Source: an uncultured bacterium (GTDB taxonomy: Bacteria; Patescibacteriota; Minisyncoccia; Phycocordibacterales; CAIZLB01). From it: a stretch of DNA of 20,825 nucleotides. Under the pieces are notes generated by a model. That model did not search any database. It saw nothing but the letters and a program-made list of their open reading frames with translations, and had not been told where the DNA came from. A program made the translations under genes and the position numbers. Within the stretch, counting starts at the first letter, position 1, and every line of letters begins with the position of its first letter. Location of the stretch: the NCBI GenBank assembly GCA_903952785.1, contig CAJBHC010000032.1, positions 1 through 20,825 on the forward strand, in the 5' to 3' direction. This document shows positions 1 to 5,261 of the stretch, one piece after another.

Positions 1-132
1 GGTACGACCTTTTGAGATTCCCTTTCTACCACTGTTCTTTGAATTGAAGTGGTTTTGTCCCTTGGCTCTAGAAGTGATTACTCCATTCTTAGAAACCTTA
101 AGACGTTTTGTATAGGACTTGTTTGTCTTCAT
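1..132 (-). CDS. rpmI: 50S ribosomal protein L35, partial (3' end off the window)
   Basis: The minus strand from an ATG at 132 reads 44 codons without a stop to the window edge. The peptide begins MKTNKSYTKRLKVSKNG and continues with a KGQNHFNSKNSGRK stretch. This matches the basic N-terminal half of bacterial L35, a small 50S subunit protein. It lies downstream of infC on the same strand, the classic infC-rpmI-rplT order; rplT is expected just outside the left edge. About 148 nt separate it from infC. There is no clear Shine-Dalgarno motif before the start. Only the C-terminal part is missing from view. The identification rests on the sequence pattern and the neighbour. Confidence 0.93.
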   Translation of the reverse strand, partial: MKTNKSYTKRLKVSKNGVITSRAKGQNHFNSKNSGRKGISKGRT

Positions 133-148
133 GTTTTTTGCCGGCCGT

Positions 149-164
149 GATACCGCGAGGTATC
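149..164 (-). promoter_or_regulatory. Hairpin in the infC-rpmI intergenic leader
   Basis: A perfect 6-bp stem (GATACC/GGTATC) with a 4-nt loop lies 17 nt upstream of the rpmI start in the transcript. Infc-rpmI-rplT operons are often autoregulated by L20 through leader structures in this interval. Whether this hairpin has that role is inference. No T-run follows, so it is not a classical terminator. Confidence 0.35.
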
Positions 165-280
165 TGACCTTTGTTAACTAACTAATAATTTAAGACGAAC
201 GTGATTGATGTACAGGTGGAGTAAGGAGCCCACAGCCCTCAGTCACAAGGTAGGCGAGGTAAAAGCTTGTAAAGTACCGA

Positions 281-799
281 CTATGCCTTCTCCAAAATGA
301 TCGTTAAACCCTTTGGACTTTTTTTAGCCGGATCTGCTATTTTGTAGTCTGTGCTTATAAGGTGAAGTAAACGGTCCATTCTCTCTTTGAGGAACTTCTC
401 GTCTAGGTACTTGGTTCTACCTGGGAGGAATAGGTCAAACTTGATTCTATGCCCCTCCTGTAGCCATTCTGAGGCCTTTTTAGCCTTTAGGGCTAAGTCA
501 TGGTCTCCTGTGCCTATTTTTACCTGCAAACTCTTAACTTCAAAATTCTTTGCATTAGCTTTTGCCTGCTTCTGTTTTTTACTTTCGTCGTATTGAAATT
601 TACCATAATCCATGATTTTTGCAACTGGTGGGTTGGCACGAGGGGATATCTCAATAAGGTCACAATTAAGCTCCCGAGCCTTAGCCATAGCGTCCTCAAA
701 AGTCATTACTCCAAAATTTTCTCCCTCAGGTCCTAGAATACGAAGTTCCGCTGCTCGTATTTGATGATTGATTCTTACGTGTATTTGTTGTGTTGCCAT
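281..799 (-). CDS. infC: Translation initiation factor IF-3
   Basis: This 172-residue protein has the two-domain layout and usual length of IF-3, which binds the 30S subunit, checks the start codon and initiator tRNA, and blocks premature 50S joining. The N-domain starts with RINHQIRAAELRILGPEGE and carries the DLIEISPRANPPVAKIMDYGKF signature (about residues 47-69). A charged linker (KKQKQAKANAKN) follows, then a C-domain with KSLQVKIGTGDHDLALKAKKASEWL and the usual basic segment. It heads the rpmI operon. The ATG at 799 is chosen because residue 1 falls just before the conserved IF-3 start and an extended -10 box lies 16 nt upstream. No Shine-Dalgarno sequence precedes it. Confidence 0.97.
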   Translation of the reverse strand: MATQQIHVRINHQIRAAELRILGPEGENFGVMTFEDAMAKARELNCDLIEISPRANPPVAKIMDYGKFQYDESKKQKQAKANAKNFEVKSLQVKIGTGDHDLALKAKKASEWLQEGHRIKFDLFLPGRTKYLDEKFLKERMDRLLHLISTDYKIADPAKKSPKGLTIILEKA

Positions 800-815
800 A
801 TATTGGTATGAAAGC

Positions 816-824
816 AGTATAGCA
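816..824 (-). promoter_or_regulatory. Extended -10 promoter of infC
   Basis: On the minus strand TGC-TATACT forms an extended -10 box whose end is 16 nt before the infC ATG, predicting a leader of about 10 nt. No good -35 hexamer is visible at 17 bp, as is common for extended -10 promoters. Confidence 0.55.
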
Positions 825-914
825 TTTGATTGTACGATTGGCTATGGTTAGGGCTCAAATAGATAGGGGTAGTCTGAGCGACAGGTGAGGCGTGCGCCAT
901 ATTTTTTGAGTAAT

Positions 915-944
915 AAAAAGCCCGCCGAAGCGGCGAAGCTTTTT
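915..944 (-). terminator. Rho-independent terminator of the 915-1377 RNA (possibly bidirectional)
   Basis: On the minus strand AAAAAGC is followed by a GC-rich CGCC/GGCG hairpin and then GCTTTTT, an A-tract/stem/T-tract terminator. The complement has the same shape, so it may also stop plus-strand transcription. Confidence 0.8.
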
Positions 945-1377
945 GGCGGGGTGTGGCGCTGGAGAATTCCAGGGCCTGGGTGTTTGGTTCGCGCGAAGTT
1001 GGCTCGCGCTAGGCGGTTGAGTAGGGTAACATGAAGCATCCCAGTATCAACATTGACAAGGCGGTTCCCCCCGGAACCGTCAAGTAACTTGCCCAGCGCG
1101 AGCGTTCCTCCTTATCGCTTTGCACCACCGCGGGTGGGGTGAAACAGTCCTCCCCGCGGGTTTCCCTTGGCCTTTCGGCCGGAAATTTATAGGGTCTTAT
1201 AGTCTTAGATCGCAAAAAAAGTGAACTTCCATTGTTTTGGCGATTGTATCATTCAGACCCAGCCTCTAGTGACTTTTGCACGACAACTCGTATCCGGTTG
1301 GTGTTGAGTTGTAACCCAAGGTGACCATTGTCAACCGGGTCCGTCGCGCTAGTCTTATCCCTTAGGATGACGAGGTT
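915..1377 (-). ncRNA. Candidate large structured non-coding RNA, family not identified
   Basis: This GC-rich stretch in AT-rich surroundings has no plausible protein but has a strong minus-strand promoter and a terminator. Perfect stems visible in the minus-strand RNA (plus coordinates): an H-type pseudoknot, 1332-1338 with 1294-1300 (7 bp) interleaved with 1306-1312 and 1283-1289 (7 bp); a GGCC-GAAA-GGCC tetraloop hairpin at 1169-1180; 1128-1134 with 1153-1159 (7 bp); a long-range 9-bp helix 1095-1103 with 1002-1010. Inside that helix is a bulged hairpin, 1053-1057/1079-1083 plus 1063-1068/1073-1078. Another 5-bp hairpin is at 959-972. CTAGCGCGA occurs twice (1344-1352, 1004-1012) and both copies can pair with the same partner. 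I find no RNase P RNA signatures (GAGGAAAGUC, ACAGAA), no SRP core, and tmRNA is encoded elsewhere. The transcript start is inferred from the promoter. Confidence 0.65.
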
Positions 1378-1383
1378 GAACAA

Positions 1384-1412
1384 AATACTACTCCAAACAT
1401 TAAACTTGTCAA
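1384..1412 (-). promoter_or_regulatory. Promoter of the 915-1377 RNA
   Basis: On the minus strand a consensus -35 TTGACA (1412-1407) is followed after 17 bp by AGTATT (1389-1384). Transcription would start near 1377 and run into the structured region, with no ORF following. Confidence 0.65.
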
Positions 1413-1468
1413 GTGTTTTGGGTTTTTGTTAAAATTGGTCCTAAAAAAGGGGAATATGGCTGGATGAT

Positions 1469-1756
1469 TTATTTGCCTTCAAAAAGCTTAGTCAAAACCG
1501 CGATGGTCTTTTTATCGTCCTTCGTATATATGAAAATTTCCTGAATATAGGCATTTCCGCGGACAATTGCCTTAACACCGCCTGTGATTGGTAGGAATTT
1601 AATTCTAGGTTTACCAACATTTAGCTTTTTTATAATCCCCAAGCTTACCTTAGAAACCTCAGGCATTTCCACCGCGTGTTTAACAATATCAACTGCGCTA
1701 TCAATTAATGTTGTGTGGCTTCTAGTTAGTTTTTTATGGGAGAGGGGGTGGGGCAT
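1469..1756 (-). CDS. DUF2103-like small protein
   Basis: This 95-residue protein has RSHTTLIDSAVDIV near the N-terminus, PEVSKVSLGIIK in the middle and a block from RIKFLPITGGVKAIVRGNAYIQ into EIFIYT at the C-terminal side. By memory this pattern matches DUF2103, a family sometimes labelled predicted metal-binding, with no established function. The ITGG...RGN segment is likely its conserved core. It has no membrane segment or signal peptide. There is no Shine-Dalgarno motif; a TATAAC box lies 9 nt before the ATG, suggesting a leaderless message. The 5' codons are proline- and histidine-rich, so the true start could be slightly later. The gene is separated by about 160 bp from the accessory cassette upstream. 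Confidence 0.7.
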   Translation of the reverse strand: MPHPLSHKKLTRSHTTLIDSAVDIVKHAVEMPEVSKVSLGIIKKLNVGKPRIKFLPITGGVKAIVRGNAYIQEIFIYTKDDKKTIAVLTKLFEGK

Positions 1757-1914
1757 GGTTATTTGGTTATAAATTTGACGATGCGTATTGGCGAGTAGGT
1801 GGGGCGCGATCCAGATTGGCAGTATTAGATATTCTACGCCTTGTTCAAAGTAAAGTTAAACAGCGCTAGAGAACACTGTGGTTGGTGGGTCTTGAGAGTG
1901 TATATGTCAGATTA

Positions 1915-1963
1915 TAATCGTATCATTTTCACCTCCTAATCGTATCATTTTGATACGATTAGG
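1915..1963. repeat. Tripartite palindromic element, copy 1
   Basis: The 15-mer TAATCGTATCATTTT occurs twice in direct orientation (1915-1929, 1937-1951). The second copy forms the left arm of a perfect 13-bp inverted repeat, CCTAATCGTATCA (1935-1947) and TGATACGATTAGG (1951-1963), with a TTT loop. It starts 20 nt beyond the stop of the 1984-2457 gene. There is no T-run on either side, so it is not an ordinary terminator. An identically organised copy lies at 3352-3400. Confidence 0.9.
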
Positions 1964-1983
1964 AAACCCAAATATTCCAGTAT

Positions 1984-2457
1984 CTATAGATTAATCGCCT
2001 TCTTAATATTCATATTGAATTGAGTACTACTCATTTCCTCAAATCCGTCCTTGGTCTTAATTTTAACTAGGATCTTGTACTCGCCATTTCCTGCAAATTT
2101 TATTCCATTTATGTTTGTTCTGAAGCGCATTCTTTCTTTATCACTCGGAATCAGCAAATCATATGAAAAAGATTGCAACTCTTTATTTTCTGGCGATATT
2201 AATTCAATCCTTATGGTCTGTTTAATTTCCTTGTTATTATAGGCAACTCTTTGCCAAAGTGAAATTATTTCATAAGAGAAGGGGAGTATAACTTCCTTGT
2301 TGATGTCGTCAAGTGGCGCTTTTATTTCTCCGCTTATCTCTTCAATAATATTAAATAGAGATAAGGAATTAGTAGTGATGTCTACGGATGTAGACCCTAC
2401 GATGTGAGACCATAGACATTTTAGTTCTTTATTTTTTGTAATTATGGTGGTATTCAT
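1984..2457 (-). CDS. Third gene of the HigBA-like operon, DUF6941-like
   Basis: This protein has 157 residues and no signal peptide or membrane segment. It alternates short hydrophobic and polar strands: LWSHIVGSTSVDITTNSLSLFNII at the N-terminus, QTIRIELISPENKEL in the middle, then INGIKFAGNGEYKILVKIKTKDG near the C-terminus. This suggests a beta-sandwich and resembles DUF6941 proteins by memory, a family of unknown function. It starts 4 nt after the antitoxin stop, so it is almost certainly co-transcribed with the toxin and antitoxin. Its position is like that of the SecB-like chaperone in tripartite toxin-antitoxin-chaperone systems, but I do not see a clear SecB match. That role is inference only. 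A palindromic repeat follows the stop. Confidence 0.6.
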   Translation of the reverse strand: MNTTIITKNKELKCLWSHIVGSTSVDITTNSLSLFNIIEEISGEIKAPLDDINKEVILPFSYEIISLWQRVAYNNKEIKQTIRIELISPENKELQSFSYDLLIPSDKERMRFRTNINGIKFAGNGEYKILVKIKTKDGFEEMSSTQFNMNIKKAINL

Positions 2458-2461
2458 TTTT

Positions 2462-2875
2462 TTAATTGATATTATTTAGGATCAGTTGTTTTGGGGTATT
2501 CGATATACGTATAAAATCATTAGAACTACTATATGGTGAAATTTCAGACGATATAAATATAGTGTAATTCTCTGTTTGTGTTTGCTTCTCCATAAATCCA
2601 AATTTTGGAGCAATCAAATAAGTATCAAGCGCCTTTGCTATTTTAAACAAAAATGACAGGCTGGGTAGGGAAGTACCTCTTTCAATACGAGCAATACTGG
2701 ATTGTTTTGTTTTTAACTTTGCAGCAAGCTTCTCTTGAGTTAAACCAGCATGAATCCTGGCTTCAGATATTAAATTAGACACATCAGAATAAAACTTATT
2801 ATCTTTGTCTTCGATAATCTTCTTTATCTCTGGGTTATCCTCTAGTATTTTTTTGTATAAATCGTTAAAGTTCAT
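2462..2875 (-). CDS. HigA-like antitoxin (XRE-family HTH)
   Basis: This 137-residue protein has an XRE/Cro-type helix-turn-helix at about residues 34-88, with the typical ARIHAGLTQEKLAAKL followed by KQSSIARIERGTSLPSLSFLFKIAKAL. It should bind the toxin and repress the operon. Its start overlaps the end of the toxin gene by 11 nt, the toxin-first order typical of higBA. After the HTH there is a tail of about 40 polar residues (about 96-137) that is longer than a minimal HigA. A C-terminal tail on the antitoxin is also where chaperone-addicted antitoxins bind their chaperone, which is relevant to the third gene. The functional assignment is by family and context. Confidence 0.85.
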   Translation of the reverse strand: MNFNDLYKKILEDNPEIKKIIEDKDNKFYSDVSNLISEARIHAGLTQEKLAAKLKTKQSSIARIERGTSLPSLSFLFKIAKALDTYLIAPKFGFMEKQTQTENYTIFISSEISPYSSSNDFIRISNTPKQLILNNIN

Positions 2876-3275
2876 TTTGTGTTTGGTTAAATTCTTTTAA
2901 TCTATCAAGAGCGGTATCCAGTATTTTGGGTGGCAGATTATTTGTTTTCTTATCAAAAAATAGTAGGGCATAGAATGTTGGTTTTGATAAAGGTCTTTCA
3001 ATTATTACTCCAATAAACCTGCCGTTAACTGCCTTAAGGAACCTAATTTCATGCAAATTCTTACCATTCTTGATTTTCTTAATATATTGGGTCTGAATCA
3101 ATGTCTCTAAGCTTGTATCTTGTAGAAACCTGATCTTTTCTAAAATCTCTGCAAAACCCTTTGGATTGGTTCTGGCGAGATTTGAAAATTCCTTTTCAGC
3201 CCTAGACTTACCTTCCTCATGCTCCCACATCTCCAGATTCCACTTTTGATCCATAAAATGTGGATCTGGTGGCAT
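2865..3275 (-). CDS. HigB/RelE-like toxin (phage-derived Gp49-like family)
   Basis: This 136-residue protein fits the HigB-like Gp49 group of RelE-superfamily mRNA interferases. It has a helical N-terminal half (AEKEFSNLARTNPKGFAEILEKIRFLQDT), then KKIKNGKNLHEIRFLKAVNGRFIGVIIERP and a TFYALLFFDKKTNNLPPKILDTALDRLKEF end. The strand carrying LHEIRF and the final FFDKK with downstream helix are the family hallmarks. Toxins of this type cut mRNA on the ribosome. It is the first gene of a three-gene minus-strand operon and overlaps the antitoxin by 11 nt. A palindromic operator-like site lies 27 nt upstream. The first 7-10 residues are not family-like, so translation could start at the internal Met8 or Met16. 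Confidence 0.82.
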   Translation of the reverse strand: MPPDPHFMDQKWNLEMWEHEEGKSRAEKEFSNLARTNPKGFAEILEKIRFLQDTSLETLIQTQYIKKIKNGKNLHEIRFLKAVNGRFIGVIIERPLSKPTFYALLFFDKKTNNLPPKILDTALDRLKEFNQTQNEL

Positions 3276-3301
3276 ATATTGATTATTTTTTACTTATTAC
3301 T

Positions 3302-3342
3302 AATATAACAATAATGTTATATTGGTCGGGGTGTAAAGTCAA
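3302..3342 (-). promoter_or_regulatory. Promoter and palindromic operator of the HigBA-like operon
   Basis: On the minus strand -35 TTGACT (3342-3337) and -10 TAACAT (3319-3314) are 17 bp apart. The inverted repeat AATATAAC (3302-3309) / GTTATATT (3316-3323), with a 6-nt loop, covers the -10 box. This placement is expected for autorepression by the HTH antitoxin. Confidence 0.6.
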
Positions 3343-3351
3343 GTATTACGG

Positions 3352-3400
3352 TAATCGTATCATTTAGGCCCCCTAATCGTATCATAATGATACGATTAGG
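3352..3400. repeat. Tripartite palindromic element, copy 2
   Basis: This has the same architecture as 1915-1963: a direct half-site TAATCGTATCAT (3352-3363), then 22 nt further on the same 12-mer as the left arm of a perfect 13-bp inverted repeat (3372-3384 and 3388-3400), here with a TAA loop. It begins 10 nt beyond the stop of the 3411-3968 gene and lies upstream of the HigBA-like promoter. The two copies are 1437 bp apart and bracket the three-gene operon. Confidence 0.9.
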
Positions 3401-3410
3401 ACGTTATTAA

Positions 3411-3968
3411 CTATTTCAAACTAATCCTCCTCTTCACCTCCTCCAATATATCTGGATGATATTTCTCAACATCCCGGAGTATGTCTGCCACAGGAAATTG
3501 CTTTGACCACATTACGGCTCGTTCTATTAAATCACTCTTATCTTTTGGAAAACCTTCTGGCGCATTTGGATATCTGTATATTGTTATCAGACCTTCTTTT
3601 TCAAGATCGAGGAGGCGCTTTAGTACATCGTCAATTTTAATTTCTTCTAGTGCTTCGCAATTGTGCTCGCACACTAACTCTGGTTTGAACGATGTCATCC
3701 CGCTTTTGAAATCTGTTCCGTCTAGTGTATACACTGAACCCTTTTTGTTCTTAGCTCCATACTCTAGGGAATTCTGGAATCTCTCTATTATACGAGGCTG
3801 GCCGTTGAAGAAAACTACTTGGTTAACAAAATCTCCTCCGCTTCCGAGAAAAATTAAAGCATGTTCGGGTTTTGACATTGCATAGACCCAAGGCATACCG
3901 TGAGTGCTCTTACGAGTTTCTATTGTTTTTAAATTTTGGGCATATGAGGCGTGGTATACGTGTGGCAT
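3411..3968 (-). CDS. Unassigned protein with a YHAS...RKSTHG N-terminus
   Basis: I read 185 residues from the ATG at 3968. The N-terminus has MPHVYHASYAQNLKTIETRK and then STHGMPWVYAMSKPEHALIFLGSGGDF. The pattern 'YH.S...L..I.....G.WVYA....AL' recalls small proteins with an ADP-ribosyltransferase-like N-terminus, but I cannot name the family. The C-terminal third is helical and charged (LLDLEKEGLITIYRYP, VEKYHPDILEEVKRRISLK). An extended -10 box lies 10 nt upstream of this ATG, which rules out the longer TTG reading because that would begin upstream of the promoter. It is divergent from the Phd/RelE pair and adjoins the repeat-flanked operon. The role is unknown; a toxin or defence role is possible by neighbourhood only. 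Confidence 0.7.
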   Translation of the reverse strand: MPHVYHASYAQNLKTIETRKSTHGMPWVYAMSKPEHALIFLGSGGDFVNQVVFFNGQPRIIERFQNSLEYGAKNKKGSVYTLDGTDFKSGMTSFKPELVCEHNCEALEEIKIDDVLKRLLDLEKEGLITIYRYPNAPEGFPKDKSDLIERAVMWSKQFPVADILRDVEKYHPDILEEVKRRISLK

Positions 3969-3978
3969 GGTGGGGGGT

Positions 3979-3987
3979 ATTATAGCA
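3979..3987 (-). promoter_or_regulatory. Extended -10 promoter of the 3411-3968 gene
   Basis: On the minus strand TGC-TATAAT ends 10 nt before the ATG at 3968. Transcription would begin within a few nucleotides of the start codon. This box decides the start, because an upstream in-frame TTG lies before it. Confidence 0.6.
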
Positions 3988-4008
3988 TGGGGTAAAAGCA
4001 AATCTATG

Positions 4009-4036
4009 TTGACAAAGTAGCCACTTTGGCTATAAT
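4009..4036 (+). promoter_or_regulatory. Promoter/operator of the Phd-RelE module
   Basis: TTGACA (4009-4014) and TATAAT (4031-4036) are both consensus boxes with a 16-bp spacer. The inverted repeat TAGCCA-CTT-TGGCTA (4018-4032) spans the spacer and the edge of the -10, and a TAGCTA palindrome (4036-4041) follows. Autorepression by the Phd-like antitoxin is inferred. Only 9 nt separate the -10 box from the start codon. Confidence 0.7.
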
Positions 4037-4045
4037 AGCTACATT

Positions 4046-4300
4046 ATGACTCAAACTACATTTACTGCCAAAGAAGCGAAAAATAATTTTGGAAGGCTTT
4101 TGGATGAGGCTCGTATTTCGCCAGTAACTATCAAGAAAAATAATCGTGATTTTGCGGTGGTCATCTCCATTGGGGAATATAAGAGATTCGAAGAGATGGC
4201 GGATTCCTATTGGATTTCAAAAGCTGAAAAAGCAAAGAAGGAGGGTTTTATTGGATCAAAAAAGAGCCAGAAGGTTCTTAGTGATATAATTAATGCATAA
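4046..4300 (+). CDS. Phd/YefM-family antitoxin
   Basis: This 84-residue protein starts MTQTTFTAKEAKNNFGRLLDEAR and continues PVTIKKNNRDFAVVISIGEYKRFEE. This is the Phd/YefM fold: an N-terminal DNA-binding dimer domain with the 'A+.NFG.LLD.A' motif, then a flexible C-terminal helix (about residues 52-84) that wraps the toxin. It neutralises the RelE-like toxin encoded next, whose start overlaps this stop by 8 nt, so the two are translationally coupled. A consensus promoter with an operator-like palindrome lies immediately upstream. The message appears leaderless or nearly so, and no Shine-Dalgarno motif is present. Confidence 0.92.
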   Translation: MTQTTFTAKEAKNNFGRLLDEARISPVTIKKNNRDFAVVISIGEYKRFEEMADSYWISKAEKAKKEGFIGSKKSQKVLSDIINA

Positions 4301-4565
4301 CTTAGACCTTTCCAAACAAGCGCTAAGATTTATCGAATCGCTTCAACTTAAACAAAAGAAGCAAATTGCTAACAAAATACAAATCTTGCTTGAAAATCCC
4401 AAGCCACAAGATTGTGAAAAGCTTAAGAGTGGTGATGAGTATTTTAGAGTTGATGTTGGAGAGTATAGAATAATTTACAGTATTGAAAAGACGAAAATAC
4501 TTATTTTTGTTATAGGTAAAAGAAATGACGATGATGTTTATCATAAGTTTGAGAGGGTGAGGTAG
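4293..4565 (+). CDS. RelE/ParE-family toxin
   Basis: This 90-residue protein has the RelE/ParE layout: helices with FIESLQLKQKKQIANKIQILLENPKPQD, then EKLKSGDEYFRVDVGEYRIIYSIEK and ILIFVIGKRNDDDVYHKF. The 'YFRVDVGEYRIIY' strand and the final 'GKR...VY' strand are the family core, with basic and tyrosine residues positioned as in ribosome-dependent mRNA interferases. RelE-type (mRNA cleavage) is favoured over ParE (gyrase poison) because of the YRIIY and GKRND pattern and the Phd/YefM partner, but the target is not proven by sequence. It overlaps the antitoxin gene by 8 nt and is followed 9 nt later by a minus-strand terminator. Confidence 0.9.
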   Translation: MHNLDLSKQALRFIESLQLKQKKQIANKIQILLENPKPQDCEKLKSGDEYFRVDVGEYRIIYSIEKTKILIFVIGKRNDDDVYHKFERVR

Positions 4566-4574
4566 GTTTTTTAC

Positions 4575-4625
4575 GAAAAAAGAACACCCCGACCTTGCGG
4601 GCGGAGTGCCTTTAGGGTCGGGGTG
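4575..4625 (-). terminator. Terminator of the 4640-4996 gene, in a convergent junction
   Basis: A 10-bp stem CACCCCGACC (4585-4594) / GGTCGGGGTG (4616-4625) is followed on the minus strand by TTCTTTTTT. It lies 14 nt after the stop of the minus-strand gene and also faces the end of relE, so it may insulate both. Confidence 0.8.
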
Positions 4626-4639
4626 ATGTTGGCTGTTCT

Positions 4640-4996
4640 TTAGTTCTTCCACCAATCGGCATCGTCACGGTCCGGTGCAGTTACGTCAAAAGTGAACCAT
4701 TCGTAGCTTCCATCCAGGATTTCGCTTTCAGGAGGCATTTTTAGGTCATTGACGATGAAGCGACACTTGGTGGTTCTGTCATTCATTTCGACTACGGCAC
4801 TAAACTCGATGCCGACCATCCCGCTGGCGACAACCACGCGACGGTGTCTGGTGGATACACCACCTTCTCCATCTTCGTCTTTGAATCTGATGCAATTCTT
4901 ACCGGAGAGGATAAGCTTGCGGGCGGCTAGATACAAGGCGGTCCGGATTCCATTGTTTAGTGATGGACCGGAAAACATGAGACATTGGATTTGCAT
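4640..4996 (-). CDS. Orphan protein A, function unknown
   Basis: This 118-residue soluble protein is of no family I recognise. It has an N-terminal helix (NNGIRTALYLAARKLILSG), then strand-like segments (HRRVVVASGMVGIEFSAVVEM, TKCRFIVNDLK) and an acidic, aromatic end (SYEWFTFDVTAPDRDDADWWKN). It is probably a small alpha/beta domain. Codon use is more GC-balanced than in the flanking AT-rich toxin genes. It stands alone between its own consensus promoter, with a leader of about 55 nt, and its own strong terminator. The genes at 11000-11407 and 19479-19787 share this architecture but not obvious sequence. No Shine-Dalgarno motif precedes the ATG. It is likely a real gene given the promoter-ORF-terminator fit. 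Confidence 0.65.
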   Translation of the reverse strand: MQIQCLMFSGPSLNNGIRTALYLAARKLILSGKNCIRFKDEDGEGGVSTRHRRVVVASGMVGIEFSAVVEMNDRTTKCRFIVNDLKMPPESEILDGSYEWFTFDVTAPDRDDADWWKN

Positions 4997-5060
4997 TATT
5001 TTGGGGTTCTGGGGTGAGTGTTGTGTTGGACTTTAAACCAACTAGAACTTTTTCATTACT

Positions 5061-5089
5061 ATATAACCATATCATATTAATACTGTCAA
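5061..5089 (-). promoter_or_regulatory. Promoter of orphan gene A
   Basis: On the minus strand TTGACA (5089-5084) and TTATAT (5066-5061) are 17 bp apart. The predicted start near 5053 gives a leader of about 55 nt, much longer than for most genes here. Confidence 0.65.
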
Positions 5090-5113
5090 ATTTATGAATG
5101 TGTGGAGTGAAGA

Positions 5114-5143
5114 TTGACGGATTTACCAATGTCGGTATATTAT
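5114..5143 (+). promoter_or_regulatory. Promoter of the candidate small RNA
   Basis: TTGACG (5114-5119) is followed by overlapping -10 candidates TATATT (5136-5141, 16-bp spacer) and TATTAT (5138-5143, 18-bp spacer). It is divergent from the orphan gene A promoter. Confidence 0.55.
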
Positions 5144-5148
5144 ACTAA

Positions 5149-5246
5149 TAAGACGTAAGATTCACTTAATAGCTTAATACAAGTAAATGGCGTGTACCGT
5201 CATCTATGAGTGAACAGTCTGAAAAAGCCCTTCGGGGCTTTTTCGC
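5149..5246 (+). ncRNA. Candidate small RNA, about 100 nt
   Basis: A promoter at 5114-5143 and a UUCG-loop terminator at 5222-5243 delimit a transcript with no convincing ORF. The interior can form an outer 6-bp stem, TTCACT (5161-5166) with AGTGAA (5209-5214), and an inner hairpin, ATGGCG (5187-5192) with CGTCAT (5198-5203). The family is unknown; it lacks the SRP RNA core and is too short for RNase P RNA. The start is inferred from the promoter. It may be a trans-acting sRNA or an independent leader. Confidence 0.45.
5222..5243 (+). terminator. Rho-independent terminator with UUCG tetraloop
   Basis: AAAAAGCCC, TTCG, GGGCTTTTT form a 9-bp stem closed by a stable C(UUCG)G loop with a T-run. 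It ends the candidate small RNA and is symmetric enough to act in both directions. Confidence 0.85.
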
Positions 5247-5261
5247 TTTTTAGACAAAGGA

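Noticed and set aside
848..1215. Two overlapping minus-strand reading frames (63 and 68 codons)
   Set aside because: They lie inside the GC-rich structured RNA region, have low-complexity peptides with no family pattern, and overlap the terminator or long-range helices.
1241..1254. Further half-site of the palindromic element (GATTGTATCATT)
   Set aside because: It differs from the half-site, lacks the inverted arm, and lies within the structured RNA where it is explained by a stem.
915..1377. The structured RNA as RNase P RNA, SRP RNA or tmRNA
   Set aside because: The RNase P core strings GAGGAAAGUC and ACAGAA are not seen (only a GGGGAGGA resemblance), the SRP apical motif is absent, and tmRNA is clearly at 5377-5769.
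1915..3400. The two palindromes as a CRISPR array or simple terminators
   Set aside because: There are only two dispersed copies with no regular spacers, and neither palindrome is followed by a T-run on either strand.
3969..4001. TTG start for the 3411-3968 gene
   Set aside because: The extended -10 TGC-TATAAT lies between that TTG and the ATG at 3968, so the transcript would start after the TTG.
5206..5253. 15-codon micro-ORF MSEQSEKALRGFFAF
   Set aside because: Its second half is the translation of a rho-independent terminator, and there is no ribosome-binding or conservation evidence.
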